From a bacterium (GTDB lineage: Bacteria; Gemmatimonadota; Glassbacteria; GWA2-58-10), in NCBI GenBank assembly GCA_021372515.1, contig JAJFUG010000039.1, positions 1 through 64,000 of the forward strand: DNA of 64,000 bases, in the 5' to 3' direction. Numbering within the stretch: position 1 is the stretch's first letter; every line of letters begins with the position of its first letter. The notes below the pieces were generated by a model. It did not search any database. It was not told where the DNA came from and was given only the letters and a program-made list of their open reading frames with translations. This document shows, piece by piece, positions 17,910 to 25,521 of this stretch. The translations under genes were made by a program, and so were the position numbers.

Positions 17910-19175
17910 ATGAGATTCACGATCCTGCTGGCGCTGCTCGCCCTGCCGGCCCTGGCCGCAGGGCAGCAGTCCGGGGACGGGAAACCGACCGCCACCGACA
18001 ACAACTGCATCCGCTGCCACAGCCGGCTGATGAAGAACTACGCCTTGCCGGCCCAGCGTTATCACGATGATATCCACGCCGACAACGGGGTGCTCTGCTC
18101 CGACTGCCACGGCGGCGACCCCACCAATCCCAACCGTCACGACCGCAAGGACCCGAAGCAGAATTTCCGCGGCAAGCCCACGCCCCAGCAGATCCCCGGT
18201 CTATGCGGCCACTGCCACGGCGACCCGGTCTATATGCGCGCGCACAACCCCAAATTGCCGGTAGACCAGCTCGAAAAATACCGCACCAGCCGTCACGGGG
18301 AACTTTTGTTGGGCAAAGGCGACCCCAAGCCGGCCCAGTGCGTGAGCTGCCATAGTGTGCACGACATCCGACAGGTGGGAAACCCCGCCAGCAAGGTCTA
18401 CCCGACCAACGTCCCCGGCACCTGCGCCGCCTGCCACGCGGATGAGAAATACATGGCCGATTACGGCATCCCGACCAACCAGTACGCGCTGTTCCGCAAC
18501 AGCGTGCACGGCGAGGCCCTTCTGGGCCGCGAGGACACCGGCGCCCCGGCCTGCAACGACTGCCACGGCAACCACGGGGCCTACCCGCCCGAGGTGCAGA
18601 ATATCGCCCAGGTCTGCGGACTGTGCCACGTGCGCAACGACAAGCTGTACGAGGCCAGTTTCCACAGCTCGATCTTCGAGAGCATCGGGGTGTCGGGCTG
18701 CGTGACCTGTCACGCCAACCACGGCATCCGTCATCCGGTGGACGACATGCTGGGAGCCGGAGACCGCGCCACCTGCGGCAAGTGCCACAGGGACGGCCAG
18801 GACGACCCTGGATTCGCTCTGGGCCTGGAGATGAAAGGCGTGCTGGACGGGCTGTCGCACCAGCTCGACTCGACCACCTCGCTGGTGGACAAGGCGGCCA
18901 AGTACGGGATGGAGGTCTCGGAGCTGCAGTTCGACCTGCGCGACATCCGTCAGAGCCTGATCGAGAGCCGCACCAGCATCCACTCGTTCGACACGGACGA
19001 GGTGCGCAAGAGCGCCGCCCCGGGGCTGGCCCTGGCCGCCAAGGTGGACACCCTGGCCGGACAGAGCCTGGCCGAGCACGGCAAGCGCCGCTGGTGGCTG
19101 GGCGGGGCGACCCTGGTGCTGCTTTCGGTGATAGCGGGCGTGATCATGCTGCTGAGGCAGGTGGAGCGGAAGTAA
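17910..19175 (+). CDS. Membrane-anchored 9-haem c-type cytochrome
   Basis: A 421-residue protein with a signal peptide (1-18), nine CxxCH motifs (CIRCH, CSDCH, CGHCH, CVSCH, CAACH, CNDCH, CGLCH, CVTCH, CGKCH), a helical coiled stretch (about 305-390) and a C-terminal membrane helix (WWLGGATLVLLSVIAGVIMLL). The haems therefore face the periplasm while the protein stays in the inner membrane. AGAGGAAACCG precedes the ATG. Last gene of the Rieske-cytochrome b unit, it most likely takes electrons from the Rieske centre and hands them to soluble multihaem cytochromes such as the 11-haem protein upstream. Confidence 0.88.
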   Translation: MRFTILLALLALPALAAGQQSGDGKPTATDNNCIRCHSRLMKNYALPAQRYHDDIHADNGVLCSDCHGGDPTNPNRHDRKDPKQNFRGKPTPQQIPGLCGHCHGDPVYMRAHNPKLPVDQLEKYRTSRHGELLLGKGDPKPAQCVSCHSVHDIRQVGNPASKVYPTNVPGTCAACHADEKYMADYGIPTNQYALFRNSVHGEALLGREDTGAPACNDCHGNHGAYPPEVQNIAQVCGLCHVRNDKLYEASFHSSIFESIGVSGCVTCHANHGIRHPVDDMLGAGDRATCGKCHRDGQDDPGFALGLEMKGVLDGLSHQLDSTTSLVDKAAKYGMEVSELQFDLRDIRQSLIESRTSIHSFDTDEVRKSAAPGLALAAKVDTLAGQSLAEHGKRRWWLGGATLVLLSVIAGVIMLLRQVERK

Positions 19176-19203
19176 TCTATCCTGATTCTGCCGGAACAGA
19201 TTA

Positions 19204-19247
19204 AAACAAAGAGCCAGTCGCCGCAACGGCTGGCTCTTTGTATTTTA
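19204..19247. terminator. Terminator after the cytochrome bc operon (possibly bidirectional)
   Basis: CAAAGAGCCAG (19207-19217) pairs with CTGGCTCTTTG (19230-19240), followed by TATTTT on the plus strand. The minus strand has a T/A-rich run too, so it may also end the convergent operon that stops at 19262. Confidence 0.8.
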
Positions 19248-19261
19248 CGTGCGACTGCGGC

Positions 19262-19606
19262 TCAATGCACCGGCAGTTGGGCATGCCCGGCGGATAACAG
19301 CACCAGGGCCGCCAGGATCAGAAGGGCCAGCCGCGCCTCGCGCGTCACCCGGAGCCGCCCGCCGAGCACCCGCCTGAAACCGGCGGCCAGGGGGCGTCGG
19401 TTGAGCCAGACATGCCATGCGCCGAACGCCACGAACACGAACCCCAGTGCAGTGTGCACAGCCATCCAGGCGTGACGGGCCCCGGTCAGAGGGGCATCCT
19501 GCAACAGGTGCAGGGCCAGGCCGGAAAAGGGCAGGCTCAGCGCGGAAAGCCCAGCCATCTGGGCGCTGAAAGCCCGCTTGTCGAGACTTCTCTGTGCAGC
19601 GTTCAT
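19262..19606 (-). CDS. Small DUF4405-like membrane protein
   Basis: A 114-residue protein with about three membrane helices, one carrying HAWMAVHTALG and another AFGAWHVWLN. Such paired His residues are typical of DUF4405/cytochrome b561-like haem-binding membrane subunits. GGGGAGTGG precedes the ATG at 19606, which overlaps the ferredoxin stop (ATGA), so the two are translationally coupled. Likely the membrane partner of the ferredoxin in a small redox unit controlled by the TetR protein. Haem binding is inferred, not shown. Confidence 0.65.
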   Translation of the reverse strand: MNAAQRSLDKRAFSAQMAGLSALSLPFSGLALHLLQDAPLTGARHAWMAVHTALGFVFVAFGAWHVWLNRRPLAAGFRRVLGGRLRVTREARLALLILAALVLLSAGHAQLPVH

Positions 19607-19833
19607 TTTCCACTCCCCTGTATAGAGTACAACGCCCCCTGCGGGCAGGCCCGGACGCATTTCAGGCAACCGGTGCACAGCTCGGCACTCTTGACCAGCG
19701 CGTGCTTGTGAAGGCCGAGCATGGAAATCACTTTCAGCACTCCCCGCGAGCAGGCCTCCACGCACCGGCCGCAAGCCTCGCAGGCCGTCCGGTTCAGGGC
19801 GACATGCTCCGTGTGAAGACTTCTCATCCGCAT
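19603..19833 (-). CDS. 4Fe-4S dicluster ferredoxin-like protein
   Basis: A 76-residue protein with two cysteine clusters: CEACGRCVEAC and CTGCLKCVRACP. The second is a standard 4Fe-4S motif (CxxCxxCxxxCP); the first lacks the final Pro but keeps four Cys. The start at 19833 has GAGGGAA upstream; a start at 19869 is possible. It is the middle gene of an operon with a TetR regulator and a small haem-type membrane protein, suggesting electron delivery to or from the membrane. Confidence 0.82.
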   Translation of the reverse strand: MRMRSLHTEHVALNRTACEACGRCVEACSRGVLKVISMLGLHKHALVKSAELCTGCLKCVRACPQGALYSIQGSGK

Positions 19834-19876
19834 TATCTCGTTCCCTCGGAGTACTATGTTGAAGAACATAACGCCC

Positions 19877-20437
19877 TCATTTCTCCGTGGCCCCGTTAGC
19901 CAGCTTTTTACCCAACTGCCAGAGACTTTCCACCGCGGCCTCGACCGGCAGCTCCGGGTCGATGGCCCGCAGGAAGTGCAAGCCCATGATCGCGGCCATA
20001 AAAAGGGCGGCCGCACCCGGGTCGCGGGAACCGAGTCGGGAGGCGATCTGCTCCCGCCGCAGGCGCAGATGCCCCGCCAGCATTGTCTTCACGGCCGGCA
20101 TCTCCTCGGCCAGGCTGAGCATCTCGCGTAACAGCGCGACATGGTCGTCATCCTTCATAAGGTGCTCGGCGAGCATCTTCTTCCGCTTTTCCGCCTCTTC
20201 CGTATTCAGGATATTGCCAACTTCACCAGTCCGGTCGTCCATGCTGTCGACATGCTTGCCCAGTTCATGTTCCAGCACCGCCAGCACCAATTTCTCTTTG
20301 GAGCCGAACAGGTGGTGCACCATGCCGTGGTTGATCCCGGCGCAGCGGGCCGCCTTGCGCACCGAGAATTCCTGGTGCCCGTTCTCGATCAGCCAGCGCC
20401 GCGCTCCCTCAATCAGCCGGTTTCGGGTCTCTTCCAT
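19877..20437 (-). CDS. TetR/AcrR-family transcriptional regulator
   Basis: A 186-residue repressor. The N-terminal helix-turn-helix (about 24-45: FSVRKAARCAGINHGMVHHLF followed by GSKEKL) is typical of TetR; the rest is the helical ligand-binding and dimer domain. It is first in a three-gene operon with a ferredoxin and a small membrane protein. A strong promoter and a 16-bp palindrome lie directly upstream, so self-repression that also covers the two redox genes is likely. The ligand is unknown. Confidence 0.88.
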   Translation of the reverse strand: MEETRNRLIEGARRWLIENGHQEFSVRKAARCAGINHGMVHHLFGSKEKLVLAVLEHELGKHVDSMDDRTGEVGNILNTEEAEKRKKMLAEHLMKDDDHVALLREMLSLAEEMPAVKTMLAGHLRLRREQIASRLGSRDPGAAALFMAAIMGLHFLRAIDPELPVEAAVESLWQLGKKLANGATEK

Positions 20438-20452
20438 CCGGACTCTCCTTTG

Positions 20453-20468
20453 TTAGTCAGTTGACTAA
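20453..20468. promoter_or_regulatory. TetR operator
   Basis: TTAGTCAGTTGACTAA: 7-bp arms TTAGTCA/TGACTAA around a 2-bp centre. It covers the predicted transcription start of the TetR operon, where a bound repressor would block initiation. Confidence 0.7.
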
Positions 20469-20471
20469 TAA

Positions 20472-20500
20472 AGTATAAATCCCTCCCGCAAAGCTGTCAA
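20472..20500 (-). promoter_or_regulatory. Sigma-70 promoter of the TetR-ferredoxin operon
   Basis: On the minus strand: TTGACA (20500-20495), a 17-bp spacer, and TATACT (20477-20472). Near-consensus and followed at once by the operator palindrome. Confidence 0.8.
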
Positions 20501-20512
20501 GAGAATACCCTC

Positions 20513-20550
20513 AAAACAAAACGGCCGCCCAAGATGACCTGGGCGGCCGT
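20513..20550 (-). terminator. Intrinsic terminator of the T9SS multihaem cytochrome gene
   Basis: On the minus strand an 11-bp stem (ACGGCCGCCCA pairing with TGGGCGGCCGT, 8-nt loop) is followed by TTTGTTTT, 35 bp past the stop at 20585. Confidence 0.88.
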
Positions 20551-20584
20551 AACCGCGTACTGCCATAACCTGCTGATAAAATCA

Positions 20585-22915
20585 CTACTTCAGCATTACC
20601 ATCTTGCGGGTCTGCACGAAGCTGCCGGCCTGCAAGCGGTAGAAATACACTCCGCTGGCGACCCGGCCGCCTCGCTCATCCGTGCCGTTCCAGAACACGG
20701 TGTACGTGCCCGCGTCCTTTGGCTCGTTAACCAGGCTGCGCACGCGCTGGCCGCGCAGGTCGTAGACATCCAGACGCACCTGCACGCCGTTCTGCCCCTC
20801 GGGCACACTGTAGCTGATCGTGGTGGAGGGGTTGAACGGATTGGGCGTGTTCTGCGCCAAAGCGAAAGCCTTGGGCAGGCTGGCTCTGGCGCCCTTGCCG
20901 TACAGGGCCAGGGCCAGGTCGGCCTTCTCCTCGTCGGTCAGGTTGAACTGCCCGGCCATCTGCTCGATGTAGCGGATTTCCTCGGCGCTCAGACCCTCCA
21001 TCGGCTCCACGCCGCTTTCGCCGGCCGCTGCCAGCAGGGTGCTCTTGTTCGGGCAGGTGCCGGCCCGTATCTGGGCCAGCAGGGCCACCGCGTCGCTGAT
21101 GTCCTTGGTCCCGTCATTGTTGTAGTCCAGACGGGCGTCCTCGGGATCGGCGCGGCGCAGCAGCAGGAAGAAGATCACGTCGCTGATGTTGTTCTTGCCG
21201 TCACCGGTGAAATCGCAGGTCTTGGTCTCAGGTCCGCCCAGGTCCTCGAGCGCGTCCTCCAGCAGTGAGACCGCCAGCGACGGGTTGTGGATGCCCCGGC
21301 TGCCGTCGTTGTTCACGACATACCAGTTGTAGGCCGCCCGGTACTGCTTCTCGGTCAGCTTGCCGGCGTTGTAGTCGGCGGTGCTGTAGAGCGGACTGCC
21401 CGAGTTGGACAGGGGCAGTTTGGCTTTGATCTGGTCCAGGAGCTGGGTCACGCGGGTCTGGATGCCGTGATAGTCGAAATTCTCACCCATGTCGGCGTGG
21501 CAGCCCGTGCAGGCCTGGGTGTTGTAGTATTCATGCATCGCACCGGTCGAGTCGGTGATCTCGGCTTTCACGGCAAAGGTGTGCCCGCCCACGTAGTCGC
21601 TCTTGTCCGAGCTGGCCGCGGCCATGTGGCAGCCGACACAGCGGTTCGTGACATAGCGGCCGTGCAGGCCCTCGGGATATTTCTTGCCCGCATAGCGGTA
21701 GCCCACAGTGCCGTTGAGCATGTCGCTCTGGTGCGACTCGTGCAGCCTGGCCCCGACCAGTTCGTTGCCGGGACGCAGATGGTGGCAGACATCGCAGGCG
21801 TGCGCCGCGGTGCCGTCGGACTTGTACTTGGCCACACCCAGCGAATCGCGGGACAGGTAGTCCTCGGCCAGGCGGAGCTGGTGCTCGGCGCCCTTTTCGT
21901 GCGGGTCGTGGCAGACCTGGCAGGTCTGTCCGTTGGCGTTCTTGTAGGGCGCGGCCGCGGTGTGTGCGTCCTTGAAATTGACCTCGAAAAATCCCTCGGC
22001 CGTATGGCAGGGCACGCAGGTGTTGCCGGCGCGGTTGAACGCCTCGGAGGGCGTGAAAGCAGAGCCGTGCAACGAATGCCGCCACTGGGTCGGAATGACG
22101 TAGTACGGCTTGTTGTCATGGCAGTAGGCGCAGACCCCGGCATCGTAGCTCACCGCGATAGCCGACTTGTTGCCCTTGTGCTGGCTGCCCGGGCCGTGGC
22201 AGCTTTCGCACTGCACGTTGGCCAACTGGGCCAGGTCGGGGTGCTGGGTGACCAGTGTGTCCCACTGCCCGGCGCTCATGACCGCGGGGAAAGTCCAGCC
22301 CGCGGTCTTGGCCAGGTCATCGAAGCCGCCGTTGACCGCCAGGGTGTCGTAGCCGGTGGAATGGCACTGGACACAGTTCTGGCCGAAATGGCTGCTCAGG
22401 GTGCCGCTGATTCCCCGCTGCAGCGTGGTGGCGTGATTGGTCATGCCCCACGAGGCAGCGACATCGGCATGGCAGCCCGCGCACTGGCCCTTGGAGAACG
22501 AGGGCGAGGCGCCGCCGATATTGCCGATACCCACATAGTTCGCCGCGTTGACCGTAAGCTCGGCCGTGGTGGTGATAGTATCGGTCACGGTCAGGCTGAC
22601 GACATAGGCGCCGACCATATCCGGCATGAAATGGACCTCGCGGGTGGAGGTCCCGCTCAACGCAGACTGTGAGCCGCCCGGTTTGGTCGTGATCGACCAG
22701 GCATAGGTGGCGCCCGTGTTCACGCTATTCAGGAAGACCGGCTGGCCGACCCCGGCTACAGCCAGGGGCGTCGAGCGCTGTGTCGTCAGATGCATCTCCG
22801 TGACCTGCTGGGGCGAATAGCCCACCAGGTCGATCACGGCATCCGCGAACAGCGGGTATGCGATGAGCAGTGACAGAGCACCCGCTTTGAGAATGTGTCC
22901 TGCGATTTTCCGCAT
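20585..22915 (-). CDS. Secreted 9-haem cytochrome with PKD-like, dockerin and T9SS sorting domains
   Basis: A 776-residue exported protein. Order: signal peptide (1-24); a PKD/Ig-like beta domain (about 45-125); a haem domain with nine CxxCH motifs (CAGCH, CVQCH, CESCH, CAYCH, CVPCH, CQVCH, CDVCH, CVGCH, CTGCH, about 140-475); a dockerin-like domain with two calcium loops (DFTGDGKNNISD and DYNNDGTKDISD, about 570-620); and a FlgD/T9SS-type C-terminal sorting domain (NTPNPFNPSTTISY ... YDLRGQRVRSL ... SGVYFYRLQAG, about 690-776). The C-terminal module would send the protein through the outer membrane to the cell surface. The spacing of haems resembles cytochrome c554/octahaem-type proteins, but no catalytic CxxCK is seen. 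An ArsR gene lies upstream in the same direction. Confidence 0.85.
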   Translation of the reverse strand: MRKIAGHILKAGALSLLIAYPLFADAVIDLVGYSPQQVTEMHLTTQRSTPLAVAGVGQPVFLNSVNTGATYAWSITTKPGGSQSALSGTSTREVHFMPDMVGAYVVSLTVTDTITTTAELTVNAANYVGIGNIGGASPSFSKGQCAGCHADVAASWGMTNHATTLQRGISGTLSSHFGQNCVQCHSTGYDTLAVNGGFDDLAKTAGWTFPAVMSAGQWDTLVTQHPDLAQLANVQCESCHGPGSQHKGNKSAIAVSYDAGVCAYCHDNKPYYVIPTQWRHSLHGSAFTPSEAFNRAGNTCVPCHTAEGFFEVNFKDAHTAAAPYKNANGQTCQVCHDPHEKGAEHQLRLAEDYLSRDSLGVAKYKSDGTAAHACDVCHHLRPGNELVGARLHESHQSDMLNGTVGYRYAGKKYPEGLHGRYVTNRCVGCHMAAASSDKSDYVGGHTFAVKAEITDSTGAMHEYYNTQACTGCHADMGENFDYHGIQTRVTQLLDQIKAKLPLSNSGSPLYSTADYNAGKLTEKQYRAAYNWYVVNNDGSRGIHNPSLAVSLLEDALEDLGGPETKTCDFTGDGKNNISDVIFFLLLRRADPEDARLDYNNDGTKDISDAVALLAQIRAGTCPNKSTLLAAAGESGVEPMEGLSAEEIRYIEQMAGQFNLTDEEKADLALALYGKGARASLPKAFALAQNTPNPFNPSTTISYSVPEGQNGVQVRLDVYDLRGQRVRSLVNEPKDAGTYTVFWNGTDERGGRVASGVYFYRLQAGSFVQTRKMVMLK

Positions 22916-23017
22916 AACAGTGCTCCGGGTGGGTTGGCGGTTGACGCACGGTCCGGGGAGCCGCAGAGGCAGGCGCGCCCCGGCGACGTGCGCTCGACAG
23001 TCCTGGCGGGGCCGGAA

Positions 23018-23034
23018 CTGTCAGTATTGGACAG
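23018..23034. promoter_or_regulatory. Candidate operator upstream of the T9SS cytochrome
   Basis: CTGTC-N7-GACAG inverted repeat in the 159-bp gap between the ArsR gene and the cytochrome gene. It could be an ArsR-family binding site; short arms make this tentative. Confidence 0.25.
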
Positions 23035-23074
23035 AGTTATGGCGCATGGCCCTCCTTTCGGGTGAATCCAGGTT

Positions 23075-23437
23075 TCAGGCCTTGAGCTCGGTTGTCCGGG
23101 AAAGAGCGAGCCTGACTTCCTCGGGGTCCAATCCGTACTCCTCGGTCACGCCCTGGCGCACCAGGATCGGTCCCTGGATGAATTTCTCGTTGGTGATGCG
23201 GTAGAAAATCCGCTGGCCGTCCTTGCGCGAGGTGACAATCCGCCGGTCTTTCATGATCCGCAGGTGCTGGGAGGCGTTGGACAGAGAGATTCCGGCCTCC
23301 TCGGCGATCCGGGTGACTGTCATCTCGCCCCCGCTCAGACACCAGAGGATTTTCAGCCGCTTGGCATTCTGGAAAATCGAGCAGAATTCGGACTGGAGAG
23401 CAAAGATGTCATCGGCGCACAACGCTTTGTTTTTCAT
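23075..23437 (-). CDS. ArsR-family transcriptional regulator
   Basis: A 120-residue winged helix-turn-helix regulator. Core: FQNAKRLKILWCLSGGEMTV (helices 1-2), EAGISLSNASQHLRIMKD (recognition helix) and the wing RKDGQRIFYRI. No CxC or other classical metal site is visible, so it may sense redox state or a small ligand; Cys6, Cys18 and Cys32 are possible thiols. ATG 23437 was chosen over an upstream in-frame start because the domain begins there, though the ribosome-binding site is weak. It is cotranscribed with, or at least next to, the T9SS multihaem cytochrome, which it may control. Confidence 0.8.
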   Translation of the reverse strand: MKNKALCADDIFALQSEFCSIFQNAKRLKILWCLSGGEMTVTRIAEEAGISLSNASQHLRIMKDRRIVTSRKDGQRIFYRITNEKFIQGPILVRQGVTEEYGLDPEEVRLALSRTTELKA

Positions 23438-23721
23438 GTTCGTTCCACTCTGCGGTTGCGTGGGGACCGACTCTGCCATATTGCGTGGATACATGATTCA
23501 AGGACAAGGCAAGCAACAGCGCCCGGAGTGCTTTCAGGAACGCCGCGCCGGTCGTTTGGTCAGTTCGGCCCCCTGGCACAACGCTCCCATCGAGAATCTT
23601 TTCGCATTAGTAGACTGGATTTACGGCAACCGGGCTTGGCTCGATCTATCGGAAAAAGCCGCATCTGCACAGGGCAAGTTGTAGCCTTTATTTTGAGGAG
23701 ACTGTTTCAATGTACAGGTTT

Positions 23722-23737
23722 TTGAACGTCAGTTCAA
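23722..23737. promoter_or_regulatory. Inverted repeat TTGAAC-GTCA-GTTCAA
   Basis: Perfect 6-bp arms with a 4-bp centre, located between divergent genes. It has the form of a dimeric regulator site; the regulator is not known. Confidence 0.35.
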
Positions 23738-23863
23738 GCGAAAGGATACTCAAAATTTTTACCATATTTTGGTATTTTTCCTGTGTTTAACCGACTGTGC
23801 CCCACCTCGCCCCGGAGCGTGGAAAAAGCCAGCCCGGGCGTTTAAAAATGGGACACAACCTTA

Positions 23864-23892
23864 TTGACCCCACCGGTTGCATGGGTTACTAT
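23864..23892 (+). promoter_or_regulatory. Candidate sigma-70 promoter of the esterase gene
   Basis: TTGACC (23864-23869), 17-bp spacer, TACTAT (23887-23892); start near 23899, about 55 nt before the ATG. Confidence 0.5.
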
Positions 23893-23953
23893 ACAGGAAA
23901 TTATCCTCTTCCGCAGTCCGCGGGATACGCACCCTCACTCGACCCGGCAAACA

Positions 23954-25312
23954 ATGAAAACCCTTATAAATTTCCTCTGCGCCCTGCTGGTTTCAGCCTC
24001 TGTCTCACCACGTCCCGCCACTGCCTGGGACCGCGGCACAGTGGCCTACGAGGGCCCGCCGGGAGTGACTGTCACCCCGGTTATGCCGGATTCTATGCAT
24101 TTGCTCAAATCCGGCGCGGCGGGTGTGCCCCTGCATCTCAGTGTCAGGAACGAGTTGGACCGCCCCCTGGTGGGAGCTTTGCTGTATGCCGGGATCACCG
24201 ATTTCCAGGGGCATGGAAAGCAGGATTTCTCGCTGCTGCTGGATATCCCGGCCGGCGCAAGCCGTGAGCTGAGCTTTACGGCCGACAGCCTCAGCGGCTG
24301 CCCTGGGTTCTACGACGTGCGGGTGCTGGCTTTCGACCACGGGCGCGAGCTGGGCGGCACCGAGTTCACTTTCGGCCTGGATGTGGACTCCATCGACACG
24401 CCGCCCTACCCTCCGGCCGATTTCGACTCTTTCTGGCGGGCCACCCGGGATAGCCTGCGCGCCGCTCCGCTGGAGGCGAAAGTAGAGAAAGAGGACTCGC
24501 TCTGCACCGCCACTGCACAGGTCTTCCGGGTCAGCTACCGCAGCCTGCACGGGGTGACCGTGCACGGCTGGCTCACCCTGCCCGTGCAGGGGAAAGGGCC
24601 GTTCCCGGCCTTTCTGGTCCTGCCCGGCTACAGCAGCGGACGCATCCAGCCCCGGCCCGACCTGGCCGAGCTGGGCTGGGCCAGCCTGGCGCTTCAGGTG
24701 CGCGGCTACGGGGTGGACCGGAAAGAGTACCCGCCCGACAACAGCCGCTACATGACCATTGGGATCGACTCGCCGGAGACCTATGTCTACCGCGAGATAA
24801 TCTGCCACTGCCTGCGCGGGCTGGACCTACTGGCCGCACGCCCGGAAGTGGACCCGCGCCGCCTGGGGGTGTTCGGGGGCAGCCAGGGCGGCGGGCTGTC
24901 GCTGCTCACCGCCGGGCTGGACAGCCGTGTGCGCCTGGTCTCGGCCGGGGTGCCGTTCCTGACAAATTTCCCGCTCTCCATGAGCATGACCGGTGCGCCC
25001 TACCGCGAGGTGGTCGAGTACATCCGTCAGCACCCCGAGCGCAGGGAGGCGGTGATGCGCACCCTGGCCTACGTGGACGTCCTGAACGTGGCGGGGCGGA
25101 TAACCGCGCCGGTGCTGGTCTCGGCCGGCCTTTTCGACCGCACCTGTCCGGCGCCCTCGATCTACGGGATGTTCCTGCGCCTGGGCTCCAAGGACAAGAC
25201 AATCCGCCTCTACCCCTACCTGGACCACCTGGAAGTGCACTCCAGCCACGCGCAGTTCGAGCATGACTGGCTGGTCCGCCACCTTTTCGCCGCAGAACAG
25301 GTAAAGAAGTAG
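23954..25312 (+). CDS. Secreted acetyl-xylan-esterase-like (CE7) alpha/beta hydrolase
   Basis: A 452-residue exported hydrolase. A signal peptide (1-24) and a beta-rich N-terminal domain (about 25-150) precede an acetyl xylan esterase (AXE1/CE7) domain. CE7 hallmarks: VRGYGVD (RGQ motif, with Tyr in place of Gln), the nucleophile motif GGSQGG, catalytic Asp in AGLFDRTCP, and His in DHLEVH (HE motif with an inserted Leu). It probably removes acetyl groups from hemicellulose or small sugars in the periplasm or outside. The ATG 23954 begins the signal peptide. Its neighbour is a sugar kinase, fitting carbohydrate use. Confidence 0.8.
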   Translation: MKTLINFLCALLVSASVSPRPATAWDRGTVAYEGPPGVTVTPVMPDSMHLLKSGAAGVPLHLSVRNELDRPLVGALLYAGITDFQGHGKQDFSLLLDIPAGASRELSFTADSLSGCPGFYDVRVLAFDHGRELGGTEFTFGLDVDSIDTPPYPPADFDSFWRATRDSLRAAPLEAKVEKEDSLCTATAQVFRVSYRSLHGVTVHGWLTLPVQGKGPFPAFLVLPGYSSGRIQPRPDLAELGWASLALQVRGYGVDRKEYPPDNSRYMTIGIDSPETYVYREIICHCLRGLDLLAARPEVDPRRLGVFGGSQGGGLSLLTAGLDSRVRLVSAGVPFLTNFPLSMSMTGAPYREVVEYIRQHPERREAVMRTLAYVDVLNVAGRITAPVLVSAGLFDRTCPAPSIYGMFLRLGSKDKTIRLYPYLDHLEVHSSHAQFEHDWLVRHLFAAEQVKK

Positions 25313-25521
25313 CAAGGAGGGTTGCCTGAGGCTGAACTTTAGTGCGTGAACGGATCAAATTCGTATAATGAAGCAGATGTCCGCCCTGGGATTACATTTC
25401 GCTTTTCCCGGCCGGACAGTATATTTCGGTAACCCGGCTTCACTCATGGATCGTTCGGACGAGTCGGCCCAGCCGGACAGCGACCCGGCAACCCCGGCCT
25501 GACACTTTTCGGAAGCGGATT

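Larger units (their letters stand above)
23438..23953. other. 516-bp intergenic region with no gene
   Basis: Divergent spacer between the ArsR gene and the esterase gene, with several AT-rich stretches. It holds an inverted repeat (23722-23737) and a candidate promoter (23864-23892). Short open frames here lack ribosome-binding sites and protein-like composition. Confidence 0.55.

Noticed and set aside
20534-22672. Two long plus-strand frames opposite the T9SS cytochrome
   Set aside because: Shadow frames; the minus strand carries nine haem motifs and sorting domain.
25364-25369. Perfect TATAAT upstream of the FGGY kinase gene
   Set aside because: No acceptable -35 hexamer at 16-18 bp and no extended -10, so not listed as a promoter.
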